Below, piece after piece: positions 26,281-35,004 of a stretch of DNA of 50,363 nucleotides. Below the pieces are notes generated by a model, which saw only the letters and a list, made by a program, of their open reading frames with translations, was not told where the DNA came from and made no database searches. The position numbers and the translations under genes were made by a program. The DNA lies in contig JAFGQH010000047.1 of NCBI GenBank assembly GCA_016935815.1, positions 1 to 50,363 on the forward strand. The letters are read 5' to 3'. Source of the DNA: Bacilli bacterium (GTDB lineage Bacteria > Bacillota_I > Bacilli_A > Izemoplasmatales > Hujiaoplasmataceae). The first letter of the stretch is position 1. Each line of letters opens with the position of its first letter.

Positions 26281-27975
26281 ATGAGTCAAATCAAGTTTTT
26301 CGCACTCGGTGGATTGGGAGATAATGGTAAAAATCTCTATGTCCTGGAAATCAACGAAAAACTGATCGTACTCGACGCCGGTCTCCAGCATCCAAGCGGA
26401 GACTTGCTAGGTGTGGACGCAATTGTACCGGATATCAGTTATCTGGTTTCAAGAAAAGAAGACATCATAGGCATCTTTTTATCCCATGCTCATGATAAGA
26501 ACATCGGAGCTTTACCTATGATACTGTCACAGATCAATACCAAAGTGTACGGTACCAGTTTCACCGTTGAAGTTGCCAGGGACTTTCTCGCCGACAACAA
26601 GATGAACCACTACGACTATGATTTCGAAGTGGTAAAATACAATACCATTATCAAATTCGACGATTTCGCTGTCGAATATTTTCAGACGACTCACTCGGTT
26701 CCTCTTTCTGCAGGAATCGTCATCTATACAGAAGATGGAGCAATCGTCTATGCCAGTGATTTCACGTTTGATCAGAACGTCACAACATATTATAAAACAG
26801 ACTTCCGTAAATTGGCAAAAATCGCCGATTACGGCGTTTTCGCTTTGCTGTGTGAATCCAGTGGCGCTGGCAATGTCGGACATTCCAACACCAGCCAGAA
26901 TCTGAAACATATCATTCGTACTTCGTTCACGGAAGCCAAAGGCAGAATCATCGTCGGAATGTACTCGACAGAACTGTCAAATATCCAAATCATCATCGAT
27001 GAAGCCTTGAAGGCAAACAAGAAAATATCCATTATCGGACGAAAAGCGCAACGCCTTGTCAATATCGGCGAGCGGATGGGTTATATCGAAATTCCGGAAG
27101 AAAGTCTTGTCAATCTGAAATTCATCGATTCGGACAACAAAAACGAATTCAATGACGTCGTCTTCTTGGTCACCGGTGAGCGTCATGAGCCGTTCTTCAT
27201 GTTGCAACGGATGGCGAAAGGCTATGATCGTTTGATTAGTTTGATCGAATCCGACACTGTTATGTTCATGTGTCCGCCATTGATTGGTACGGAAAAGATT
27301 GCAGCTAAGACCTATAACGTGTTATGCAAGCTCGGTGTCAACATGATCAAGATCGACAAAACCATGCTTTCCCGTTTCCATGCATCCTCTGAAGACATCA
27401 AATTCATGTATTCGATGTTGAATCCGAAATATGTCATTCCGATCAACGGCGAATACCGTTACCAACTTGCACAATATGAAATTGCAAAGGAATATGGATA
27501 CAAAGAAAGTGAAATCCTGTTGCTTGACAATGGTGAGGTTATCAGCTTCAATCATGGAATTAAAGACAAGTTCCATGATATGGTTGAAAATGGGACTCTA
27601 CTTGTGGATGGAACCTTTGAAACCGACATCAATGACAAAGTGATCAAAGAACGTGAACTCTTAAGCCAGGATGGTTTCCTAATGCTGATTGCCAATATCA
27701 ACGCAAAACTGCAGTTGATGCTCAATAAACCTGAGATCGTCTCACGTGGTTTCATGTTCATGAAAGAGAACGAAGAGATGATCAAAGAGATCGAAATCAT
27801 CTACCAACTGGAAACCAATAAACAATTTGCCAAAGCAAATATCGACTGGAAAGAATACAAAGATAACATTCGTTACCAGATTCAGCGTTATCTCTACAAT
27901 AAGACGAAGAGAAAACCAATTGTAATTCCAGTCATTATCGATACCGATAAAGAGAGTGTTTGTGAAATCATTTAA
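26281..27975 (+). CDS. rnjB: Ribonuclease J2-like protein
   Basis: 564 residues from ATG 26281, chosen because AGGAGG lies at 26270-26275; the frame stays open 42 bases further upstream but without a binding site. The fold is RNase J: N-terminal metallo-beta-lactamase, beta-CASP and C-terminal domain ('INGEYRYQLAQYEIAKEYGY' region). The metal-binding HxHxDH motif reads 'HAHDKN' (His69, His71, then Lys73 and Asn74 for Asp and His), and other motifs are altered too ('SDFTFD', 'ESSGAGNVGHS'). This matches the J2 paralogue, which has little or no nuclease activity of its own and works in a complex with J1 in mRNA decay. A J1 gene is not in the window. Confidence 0.88.
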   Translation: MSQIKFFALGGLGDNGKNLYVLEINEKLIVLDAGLQHPSGDLLGVDAIVPDISYLVSRKEDIIGIFLSHAHDKNIGALPMILSQINTKVYGTSFTVEVARDFLADNKMNHYDYDFEVVKYNTIIKFDDFAVEYFQTTHSVPLSAGIVIYTEDGAIVYASDFTFDQNVTTYYKTDFRKLAKIADYGVFALLCESSGAGNVGHSNTSQNLKHIIRTSFTEAKGRIIVGMYSTELSNIQIIIDEALKANKKISIIGRKAQRLVNIGERMGYIEIPEESLVNLKFIDSDNKNEFNDVVFLVTGERHEPFFMLQRMAKGYDRLISLIESDTVMFMCPPLIGTEKIAAKTYNVLCKLGVNMIKIDKTMLSRFHASSEDIKFMYSMLNPKYVIPINGEYRYQLAQYEIAKEYGYKESEILLLDNGEVISFNHGIKDKFHDMVENGTLLVDGTFETDINDKVIKERELLSQDGFLMLIANINAKLQLMLNKPEIVSRGFMFMKENEEMIKEIEIIYQLETNKQFAKANIDWKEYKDNIRYQIQRYLYNKTKRKPIVIPVIIDTDKESVCEII

Positions 27976-27986
27976 TGGAATTGACT

Positions 27987-28016
27987 AAAATCACACAATT
28001 TTTTTGTGTGATTTTT
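27987..28016 (+). terminator. Terminator after the RNase J gene
   Basis: Stem AAAATCACACAA (27987-27998) / TTGTGTGATTTT (28004-28015) followed by T. Confidence 0.88.
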
Positions 28017-28056
28017 TCATCTTTTATTTTAATTGATTCTGTTCTCTTGAAATTCA

Positions 28057-28086
28057 TTGAAATTTGTGCTTTGGATATGCTACAAT
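28057..28086 (+). promoter_or_regulatory. Promoter of the WG-repeat lipoprotein gene
   Basis: TTGAAA (28057-28062), 18 bases, TACAAT (28081-28086) with TGC directly in front (extended -10). Confidence 0.65.
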
Positions 28087-28142
28087 AGAACTACATTGAT
28101 TCATTATTTATATCGAAATGAATCTTGCTTGGGGGGCATCAA

Positions 28143-29591
28143 TTGAAACGAATTATGATTTTTAGCTTATCCACAATTCTATTATTTATGGTCAGCTGCA
28201 GCAGTTTGTTTTATTCCGACTCAAATCCTTTGTTTCATCAAGGTTTGTTAGCGGTATGTGATGTGGACCATATATGTGGATATATGAATGAAGACTTTGA
28301 AATCGTGATTGATTACCAATACGACTTGGTAGAAGAATTTCATGAAGATATCGCTGTTGTTTTAAAAGACGAACTTTACGGTGCTATCAATAAAGATGGC
28401 GAAGAAGTTGTTGAAATTCGGTTTGAGACAATTGAGACAGATGATGAAACAGAAACCATCACTGTGTTTGACAGAGAAACATATCAATACCTTTATTATA
28501 ACTATGACGGAGACGAAATTACGTTTGCGGAGTATTGTGAAGCTATGGGATATCAGGAGGATATGCTGGTGGCTGTAAGAGAGGATCCGGATTGGAATTC
28601 ACCGATTGCTTTCTATAGTACTACAGGAGATAAAATCATCGATTATAAATATCATGAATCTCTACAACCGGCATTCTCTGAATTCAATATCGTCCGTTAT
28701 TATGACAAATACTATGTTCTCACAAAGAACGAATTTGGTACATCTGAAAGTGACTACTATTTTATCGATGCAGAATTTGCATATCAAAATTCATATTACT
28801 GCATTCAAGAGCAAGATGAACGATACTGGATTATCAGTGACGCTACAAAAGCTGCCATATTCGAAGATCCATATGATTCACCGATATACTTCAACGATCA
28901 AGGTTATGCATTGGTTGAGCGCGATGGTTGGTATGGATTCATCAATCTGGATGGAGAGGAAGTTGTTGCTTTAGAATACGAAAGTACACGGATGTACGAT
29001 GCACCATTTGATTATTCTGAGCAATCCTATCTATTATTGTATAAAGATGGACTGTATACGATATTCAATGAAAATGCCGAAATCATTCATACTTCTGAAT
29101 TGCCAATCGAGTTCTATAACGATCAAATAGTGGTTCATCACAATGAAGAAACCAATCGCATGGACGTGGTGAATTACAAAGACGATGTATTGGTGGATGA
29201 CTTTATGCTTTTGATGCTAACGAAAGATCAAACAAAAGTGTTTGGTGTGGAATACCCATTGTACACCAAAGCTCCTGAAATCTACGATTTTTCTGGGAAA
29301 CTGATTTCAGATCCGAAAAGTGATGTTTACTGCCATTTAGATATCGACTATTACAACTATTCTGATAGAATGTTCTACGGATGTTGGGAATATGATAATA
29401 CCCAAGTGACAAGAACAATCTACAACAGCAACCATCAACAAATAATACAAGTCACAGGAGAAGATGCAATCATAATTTATAGTGATGGATACATTCTGAC
29501 AGTGGCTGAAGATGGATTGGCAGCCATCTATGATTACAAAGGGAACCTGTTAGTGGATCAATTCTATCGTAATATAGATAATCCAATATAA
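28143..29591 (+). CDS. WG-repeat lipoprotein
   Basis: 482 residues from TTG 28143; the G-run ribosome binding site (28131-28136) is six bases away and this start gives a clean signal peptide MKRIMIF... with lipobox 'LFMVSC' (lipidated Cys19). The mature part contains WG/KWG-type beta-repeats of roughly 45-60 residues, for example 'LYGAINKDGEEVVEIRFE' near 84 and 'WYGFINLDGEEVVALEYES' near 265. More diverged copies lie between. The protein is rich in Asp, Glu and Tyr. WG-repeat proteins are beta-structured surface proteins, mostly of unknown function. Base composition is more AT-rich than the neighbouring housekeeping genes, which could mean faster evolution or acquisition. It is monocistronic. 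Confidence 0.8.
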   Translation: MKRIMIFSLSTILLFMVSCSSLFYSDSNPLFHQGLLAVCDVDHICGYMNEDFEIVIDYQYDLVEEFHEDIAVVLKDELYGAINKDGEEVVEIRFETIETDDETETITVFDRETYQYLYYNYDGDEITFAEYCEAMGYQEDMLVAVREDPDWNSPIAFYSTTGDKIIDYKYHESLQPAFSEFNIVRYYDKYYVLTKNEFGTSESDYYFIDAEFAYQNSYYCIQEQDERYWIISDATKAAIFEDPYDSPIYFNDQGYALVERDGWYGFINLDGEEVVALEYESTRMYDAPFDYSEQSYLLLYKDGLYTIFNENAEIIHTSELPIEFYNDQIVVHHNEETNRMDVVNYKDDVLVDDFMLLMLTKDQTKVFGVEYPLYTKAPEIYDFSGKLISDPKSDVYCHLDIDYYNYSDRMFYGCWEYDNTQVTRTIYNSNHQQIIQVTGEDAIIIYSDGYILTVAEDGLAAIYDYKGNLLVDQFYRNIDNPI

Positions 29592-29616
29592 AAAAAGGCT
29601 GAATTCAGCCTTTTTA
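29591..29616. terminator. Bidirectional terminator
   Basis: Palindrome GGCTGAATTCAGCC (29597-29610) flanked by A-run and T-run, between two converging genes. Confidence 0.85.
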
Positions 29617-29626
29617 TTTCTTTATG

Positions 29627-29947
29627 TTAAAACAATAAAATCGATCCACCGAGAATCTGAACCAATAAATCCAATCCAATATACACTATCAACAAGATCA
29701 ACACAATGTAAAGCACGAGACCGATTGTCGATATGATCAATACGAATTTCCTGGTTTTTGGCCTAGATATTTTCATCAAAGCCGCTAGAATATAACCAAG
29801 AATCGGAATGAAGAAGGCAATGATACCATAAATCAGGTATCCGAAGAATCCTTCTTTCTTTTCTTTGGCAATCAATGGTTTTCCACAGGATGGGCAAGAC
29901 AATTGATCATCGGTGACAGTTGCACCGCATTCAGGACAAAATGGCAT
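29627..29947 (-). CDS. Zinc-ribbon membrane protein
   Basis: 106 residues. An N-terminal zinc ribbon with two CxxC pairs ('CPECG' at 4-8 and 'CPSCG' at 18-22) is followed by two hydrophobic segments (about 33-58 and 68-98). Small proteins of this layout are common in Bacillota and have no assigned function; the zinc ribbon should face the cytoplasm. AAGGAG precedes the ATG. It lies 17 bases downstream of rarA on the same strand and is probably co-transcribed with it. Confidence 0.75.
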   Translation of the reverse strand: MPFCPECGATVTDDQLSCPSCGKPLIAKEKKEGFFGYLIYGIIAFFIPILGYILAALMKISRPKTRKFVLIISTIGLVLYIVLILLIVYIGLDLLVQILGGSILLF

Positions 29948-29964
29948 AATTTATTCTCCTTATA

Positions 29965-31194
29965 TCATGATTTCGATCGCAAGATCGCTTGAATCTTTTC
30001 ATATTCATCCGCAAAGATGTTTTCCAGTTTGGTATGCCGCTGCGGAACATAATACAACTTGTCTTTGAGCTTGATAGGAAGATATTGTTGCGAAACAATA
30101 TGATTCTCATAATCGTGGGCATATTTATACGGTTGTTTATCGTCGTAAGTAGGATTGTTGATCAGATGACTTGGCACCTTGAATGTCAAACCACTGTTGA
30201 CATCCGCCAAAGCTTGTTCGATCGCAATGTGAGCCGAATTGGATTTTGGCGATAAACACATTTCAATCGTGATCGCACCAAGAGCATTTCTAGCCTCCGG
30301 CATCCCGACTTTTACAGCCGTGTTGCAGGCGGCATCCACTTTGACACCCATCATCGGGTTTGCCAATCCAATGTCTTCATACACGATGGCTCGAATCCTT
30401 CTTACAAGCGATTCCAAATCGCCTGCAGCGAGTAATCTAGCCAAATAATGCAAAGCCGCATTGGCATCGCTACCGCGAACGGACTTGTGGAACGCACTTA
30501 AGATATCATAATAATTGTCACCCGTCTTAAAGGTGGATTTACTCGCTTCCGGTAATCTTTCCTCCAACGCTTTATTATCTATGATTCCATCTTCTGAAGT
30601 CAATAACAATAACTCCAACATGTTGATTGCCGAACGAACCTCACCGTTGCAGGCAACACTGATGGTTTCATATACGGAATCGGAAATTTGAAATTTCTTG
30701 TCATAATTTGATAAATCGAGTTTCCTTAAAAAGCCTTCAATATCTTTTGTCTCCGGACGTTCAATCCGAAAGATCGATGTGCGACTTCTAACTGCTGGAT
30801 TGACAGCGATATAAGGGTTTTCCGTTGTCAATCCTATCATTACGATATTGCCTTTTTCCACATATGGCAACAAGTAATCCTGGATATCCCGATTCATCCG
30901 ATGAATCTCATCAATGATTAACAACACGTTATCATATAATTTCACGGTTTCAACAATCTGTTTCAATACCGCTTTGGAGTCTGTGGAAGCATTGAATTTG
31001 AAGTGATTCAAGGGGAAATGGTCGGCAATGATATTTGCCAACGTGGTTTTCCCGACACCGGTAGGTCCATACAAAATCACGGATACCATTTTTTTGGTCT
31101 CCGTCATTTTTTGCAATATGGAAATCACTCGCTTGTTTCCGAGCACGTCTTCGAAACGGTTTGGTCGCGAAAAGTCAGCCAAAGGTTGATACAT
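29965..31194 (-). CDS. rarA: Replication-associated recombination protein A (RarA/MgsA)
   Basis: 409 residues, AAA+ ATPase. Walker A 'GPTGVGKTT' near residue 44, Walker B 'LLIIDEIHR' near 90, sensor 'GLTTENP', arginine finger region 'RSRTSIFRI', then the RarA C-terminal tetramerisation domain ('GSDANAALHYLARLLAAGD', 'YEDIGLANP', 'YKYAHDYENHIV'). It resembles clamp-loader and RuvB ATPases and acts at stalled replication forks. Slightly shorter than E. coli RarA (~447) at the N-terminus, starting directly at 'MYQPLADFSRPNRFEDVLG'. AAGGAG lies nine bases before the ATG. Confidence 0.94.
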   Translation of the reverse strand: MYQPLADFSRPNRFEDVLGNKRVISILQKMTETKKMVSVILYGPTGVGKTTLANIIADHFPLNHFKFNASTDSKAVLKQIVETVKLYDNVLLIIDEIHRMNRDIQDYLLPYVEKGNIVMIGLTTENPYIAVNPAVRSRTSIFRIERPETKDIEGFLRKLDLSNYDKKFQISDSVYETISVACNGEVRSAINMLELLLLTSEDGIIDNKALEERLPEASKSTFKTGDNYYDILSAFHKSVRGSDANAALHYLARLLAAGDLESLVRRIRAIVYEDIGLANPMMGVKVDAACNTAVKVGMPEARNALGAITIEMCLSPKSNSAHIAIEQALADVNSGLTFKVPSHLINNPTYDDKQPYKYAHDYENHIVSQQYLPIKLKDKLYYVPQRHTKLENIFADEYEKIQAILRSKS

Positions 31195-31218
31195 TTAGGC
31201 ACGCTCCTTATTGGTTTC

Positions 31219-31227
31219 ATTATAACA
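31219..31227 (-). promoter_or_regulatory. Extended -10 promoter of rarA
   Basis: Minus-strand TGTTATAAT; no good -35. It lies back to back with the nadA promoter. Confidence 0.5.
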
Positions 31228-31233
31228 TATTCT

Positions 31234-31261
31234 TTGCAAAAAAGAGAAAAAAGACTATAAT
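31234..31261 (+). promoter_or_regulatory. Promoter of the nadAB operon
   Basis: TTGCAA (31234-31239), 16 bases, TATAAT (31256-31261), 31 bases before nadA. I see no convincing operator for an NAD regulator. Confidence 0.6.
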
Positions 31262-31292
31262 ATTAAGTAGAAACAAGAAAGTAAGTGAAGCA

Positions 31293-32189
31293 ATGATAAA
31301 AGAAGAAATTCAAAGACTGAAACAAGAAAAGAACGCAGTCATTCTCGCTCATTTCTACCAGAAACCAGAAATTCAAGATATCGCAGACTATGTAGGCGAC
31401 TCTTTGGCTTTATCCAGGATTGCCGCTGGCACTGACGCGGATGTCATCGTTTTTTGCGGAGTCTACTTTATGGCAGAAACCGCAAAGATACTTTCACCGG
31501 AAAAAAAGGTGTTGTTACCGAAGATGAATTCCTTATGCCGCATGGCAGCGATGATCAAGACAAAAGACCTGGAACAATACAAGCAAGAACATCCGGATCG
31601 TTTCATCGTGACATATGTCAACACGAGAGCGGATATCAAAGCATTGAGCGATGTGATTGTCACAAGTTCCAATGCGGAAAAGATTGTAGAGCATTACAAA
31701 GACAAAAAAATCCTGTATGTTCCGGATAAGAATCTAGGAACCTATTTACGCTATAAAACAGGATATGATATCGATGTTTGGCCTGGATATTGTTATATCC
31801 ATGATTTGCTCACAATCAATGATATCAAAAAGAAGCGCGATCTTTATCCTAACGCTTTGGTTCTGATCCATCCGGAAGCTCCGCTTGAAGTATTGCAGGA
31901 AGCGGATTTCGTCGGGTCGACAAAACAGATCTTGGAATATGCAACCAACAGCGATGCATTAGAGTTCATCATCGGAACCGATGAAGGAATTATCCATGCT
32001 TTACAAACAAAGAACCCCAATAAGACCTTCCATTTGTTGGCAAAGGGATTGTCTTGTATCAATATGAAACGAATCTCACTAGAAGATGTCCACGAAGCTT
32101 TGTTGAAGGAACAACATGAAATCCAAGTCGATGAAGAAGTCGCAAACAAAGCTCGAAAAGCGTTGGACAAGATGATGGAGCTTTCTTGA
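31293..32189 (+). CDS. nadA: Quinolinate synthase NadA
   Basis: 298 residues from ATG 31293; the frame is open further upstream, but that part lies over the promoter and the divergent rarA start. The three [4Fe-4S] cysteines are Cys82 ('NSLCRMA'), Cys167 ('PGYCYIHD') and Cys255 ('LSCINMK'), close to the 81/168/254 spacing of the 298-residue Thermotoga enzyme. 'DYVGDSLALSR' and 'HPEAP' are also typical. It condenses iminoaspartate with dihydroxyacetone phosphate to quinolinate in NAD synthesis. nadB starts one base after its stop. The oxygen-sensitive cluster fits an anaerobic or microaerobic life. Confidence 0.96.
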   Translation: MIKEEIQRLKQEKNAVILAHFYQKPEIQDIADYVGDSLALSRIAAGTDADVIVFCGVYFMAETAKILSPEKKVLLPKMNSLCRMAAMIKTKDLEQYKQEHPDRFIVTYVNTRADIKALSDVIVTSSNAEKIVEHYKDKKILYVPDKNLGTYLRYKTGYDIDVWPGYCYIHDLLTINDIKKKRDLYPNALVLIHPEAPLEVLQEADFVGSTKQILEYATNSDALEFIIGTDEGIIHALQTKNPNKTFHLLAKGLSCINMKRISLEDVHEALLKEQHEIQVDEEVANKARKALDKMMELS

Positions 32190-32190
32190 T

Positions 32191-33696
32191 ATGGATAAAC
32201 GATCGACAGATGTTTTGATTATCGGGACCGGTTTAGCCGGTCTGTTTGCTGCTGTGAACATTGATTCCTCTATCAAGGTCACATTGTTATCGAAAACAAA
32301 AGTCAGAAATTCCAATTCCAGTTTGGCTCAAGGTGGAATTGCTTGTGAATATAATGATGATAAGTCTTTGCATCAAAAACACATCGAAGATACGATGCGA
32401 GCAGGCGCATATTTGAATGATAAAAATGCAGTCGAATTCCTTGTGCACAACGCCTTTGATGCCGTAAAAACATTGATTGAGCTGGGTGTAAAATTCGATA
32501 TGGACAAAAACGGCGAATACCTTTTTACCAAAGAAGGAGGACACTCTTCGAAACGGATTTTCCACAGTGGCGGAGATGCTACAGGAAACAACGTCATCGA
32601 GGATTTATTGGCTGTGGTAAAACAACGTAAAAACATCCATATCGTAGACAATACAATGGCTTTGGATTTGCTTCAAAAAGATGGCAAAGTTCATGGTGCA
32701 ATTGTCCTGGAAAATGAAGCCAAGCACTATCCTATTTATGCGAAAAAAGTCATTATCGCAACCGGAGGAATCGGTTCTGTTTACGGTTCGACCACCAATG
32801 ATTTGAACGCTACAGGTGACGGAATCGGTATGGCATATCGTGCTGGCTGCAAGTTCCAAAACATGGAATTCGTCCAGTTCCATCCAACTGCTTTGTATTC
32901 TGAATTTGTGACCTCAAGACAGCGCTTTTTGATAACAGAAGCAGTCCGTGGAGAAGGGGCGTATTTACGCAATGTCGAGAAGGAACGATTCATGAAAAAA
33001 TACGATCCCGAACGTATGGAACTCGCTCCTAGGGATATCGTTTCTCAAGCCATCTATCGTGAGATGTACGATACTTGGACTGACCATGTATATTTGGATA
33101 CTACTCATATGGATCCGAAGTTCCTGGAGAAGCGTTTTCCAACCGTCTTCAATTACTGTAAAAAAGAAGGATATATCATGGGATTGGACCTTATTCCTGT
33201 CGCTCCCGCTGAACACTTTTTATGTGGTGGGATCAAGACGGATTTGGACGCAAAAACCTGCTCTATGAATCTCTATGCCATAGGTGAAGTCGCTTATACC
33301 GGAGTACATGGTGCAAACCGGCTTGCATCCAATTCCTTGTTGGAATGTTTGGTCTTTTCAAAATCGGCAGCCAAAAACATTAATGAGACCTTGAATGGTG
33401 ATTTGCTAAATCAAGATTTCGTGATCGAAGAACTTCCAAACTACAACTACAATTACAAACCGATTCGTAAGAAAATCGGCGATTATATGGATGAGCATGT
33501 TTCCATTGTCAGAAATGAACAGGGGTTATCTTTGACCGATAAAGTACTAAAAGATATAGAAGCGAATCTACTTAAATATCCAAACCTGACGAAATACTAT
33601 TACGAGACGTTGAACATGGTCGAAACCGCACATCTGATTACAGAGAGTGCACTTAAAAGAGAGGAAAGCATCGGATGTCATTTGAGAATCAAATAA
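32191..33696 (+). CDS. nadB: L-aspartate oxidase NadB
   Basis: 501 residues, a little shorter than the ~530 of E. coli. FAD-binding 'GTGLAGLFAA' at the N-terminus; 'NSSLAQGGIAC', 'HSSKRIFHSGGDATG', 'YGSTTNDLNATGDGIGMAYRAG', 'QFHPTAL' and 'GGIKTDLDAKT' follow the succinate-dehydrogenase/aspartate-oxidase fold. The aspartate-oxidase C-terminal helical region is shortened. It oxidises L-aspartate to iminoaspartate, the substrate of NadA, using oxygen or fumarate. One base separates it from nadA. The third enzyme, NadC, is absent from the cluster; the next gene is a PHP-type phosphatase overlapping by 22 bases. Confidence 0.95.
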   Translation: MDKRSTDVLIIGTGLAGLFAAVNIDSSIKVTLLSKTKVRNSNSSLAQGGIACEYNDDKSLHQKHIEDTMRAGAYLNDKNAVEFLVHNAFDAVKTLIELGVKFDMDKNGEYLFTKEGGHSSKRIFHSGGDATGNNVIEDLLAVVKQRKNIHIVDNTMALDLLQKDGKVHGAIVLENEAKHYPIYAKKVIIATGGIGSVYGSTTNDLNATGDGIGMAYRAGCKFQNMEFVQFHPTALYSEFVTSRQRFLITEAVRGEGAYLRNVEKERFMKKYDPERMELAPRDIVSQAIYREMYDTWTDHVYLDTTHMDPKFLEKRFPTVFNYCKKEGYIMGLDLIPVAPAEHFLCGGIKTDLDAKTCSMNLYAIGEVAYTGVHGANRLASNSLLECLVFSKSAAKNINETLNGDLLNQDFVIEELPNYNYNYKPIRKKIGDYMDEHVSIVRNEQGLSLTDKVLKDIEANLLKYPNLTKYYYETLNMVETAHLITESALKREESIGCHLRIK

Positions 33697-34475
33697 TCAA
33701 AACCAATTATCATACACATATGTACCTTTGTAGACATGCAACCGGTACGATAGCAGATTATGTCAAGCAAGCAATCGAACTTGGTTTGACACAGATCGGT
33801 TTTACCGATCATGCTCCTTGGACTGAATTGATCGACCGATCTGTTCGCATGAGTTGTGAAGACTATCCTATCTATATAGAGGAACTAGAAGAAGCAATCA
33901 AAAAATATTCATCGAAGATCAAAATCCTTAAAGGTGTGGAGATCGAATATTTCAAATACAAGGACAGTCACTACCGACACTTGATGAAAGATCTTGATTA
34001 TATGATACTTGGACAACACTACATTGAGATGAATCGAAAATTGGTCAGCGTCTACCGGATCCATACGATCAAGGAATTGACGATTTATAAAAACACACTC
34101 ATCGAAGCGATGCGAACTGGATTCTTCAAATTCATCGCTCACCCGGATCTGTTTTTGTTTTCCCAGAAAAAATTGTCATCAGAAGTTTTAGGGTTGGCAG
34201 AAGAAATCATTCTTGCCGCAAAGCGATTTGACATTCCACTTGAAGTCAACGCAAACGGAATCCGAAAAGGAATGATTGAAGTCGAGGGGGAAATGATCTA
34301 TCGTTATCCTCGAAAAGAATTTTGGGAACTCGTGAAAAAGCATGAAGCAAAAGTTGTTATCTCAAGTGATGCTCACAAACCGGAGTTGTTATTCGATGAG
34401 GCGATTATAGAGGCGGTCGATTTTTGCAAGACACACAACTTGACAGTAGAAGAAGAACTCGTGTTCGACTCGTGA
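33675..34475 (+). CDS. PHP-domain phosphatase (histidinol-phosphatase-like)
   Basis: 266 residues, complete PHP domain with the expected metal ligands: 'NYHTHMYLC' at the N-terminus, 'FTDHAPW', 'GVEIEY' (Glu), 'GQHYI', 'AHPDLF' and 'SSDAHKPE' near the C-terminus. It most resembles HisK-type histidinol-phosphatases, which hydrolyse a phosphate monoester with a trinuclear metal site. No other histidine genes are near; the gene overlaps nadB by 22 bases behind its own AGAGG site, so it is part of the nad transcript. A different phosphoester substrate is therefore possible. Family sure, substrate not. Confidence 0.85.
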   Translation: MSFENQIIKTNYHTHMYLCRHATGTIADYVKQAIELGLTQIGFTDHAPWTELIDRSVRMSCEDYPIYIEELEEAIKKYSSKIKILKGVEIEYFKYKDSHYRHLMKDLDYMILGQHYIEMNRKLVSVYRIHTIKELTIYKNTLIEAMRTGFFKFIAHPDLFLFSQKKLSSEVLGLAEEIILAAKRFDIPLEVNANGIRKGMIEVEGEMIYRYPRKEFWELVKKHEAKVVISSDAHKPELLFDEAIIEAVDFCKTHNLTVEEELVFDS

Positions 34476-34565
34476 AACATTGCATAGAACCCGAAAAACG
34501 ATTTTGAAATAGGTAATATTTTATCGATTCATAGGGTATCTTTATACAACTATTCAAAAAAAATG

Positions 34566-34599
34566 AAAAATTCGGCGGATTTTGAGGCCGAATTTTTTT
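34566..34599 (+). terminator. Terminator downstream of the nad operon
   Basis: Stem TTCGGC (34571-34576) / GCCGAA (34587-34592), extended by A/T pairs, then seven T. It sits about 90 bases after the PHP gene. Confidence 0.8.
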
Positions 34600-34969
34600 A
34601 TTGCAGTAAATAGCAGAATAAGCCAAAATTAATATGGTCATAGAAGATATATGAATATAATTACCTGTTAGAAGGAGAAGCTATTTCTTTTGATAAACAC
34701 ACAATTGAATTCATTTGAATGTTTTTTGTGGATAATATCGAGAGTTTTATGTAACTCAAATTAGTTCATATAATGTATATTATGTTAACAAACTATAAAT
34801 ACCTAAACGGCGCGATGCATAGAACGTTTGTTGAGAGGGTGGAAAACTACCTATATGCTTTTTCTGCGAAAATTGGACCTCGATTTTCACTCCCTCAAAA
34901 ACCCGTCTGAAAATTCATAGGCAATTGACCCTGTTTTTCGATTTCGATATCTCGACTTTTGGGTTTATA

Positions 34970-34978
34970 TGTTATAAT
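34970..34978 (+). promoter_or_regulatory. Extended -10 promoter of the asparaginase gene
   Basis: TGTTATAAT, 26 bases ahead of the start codon; the -35 region is poor. Confidence 0.6.
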
Positions 34979-35004
34979 ACAGATGGAATACGAGGTGATC
35001 CTAT

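Larger units (their letters stand above)
34476..35004. other. 529-base intergenic region, mostly featureless
   Basis: AT-rich. It holds a terminator hairpin (34566-34599) and the promoter of the asparaginase gene near its right end. In between are only short frames. One is 31 codons at 34815-34910, beginning MHRTFVERVENYLYAF, with no clear ribosome binding site. Another is a 24-codon frame from TTG 34690, with AAGGAG 12 bases upstream. Neither is convincing as a gene; they may be remnants. An imperfect inverted repeat (TAGTT ... ATAAT-GTAT-ATTAT ... AACTA) lies at about 34760-34797. Confidence 0.6.

Noticed and set aside
31161-31292. N-terminal extension of nadA by 44 codons
   Set aside because: It would cover the nadA promoter and overlap rarA; the NadA core begins at the ATG at 31293 with the cysteine spacing of known enzymes.
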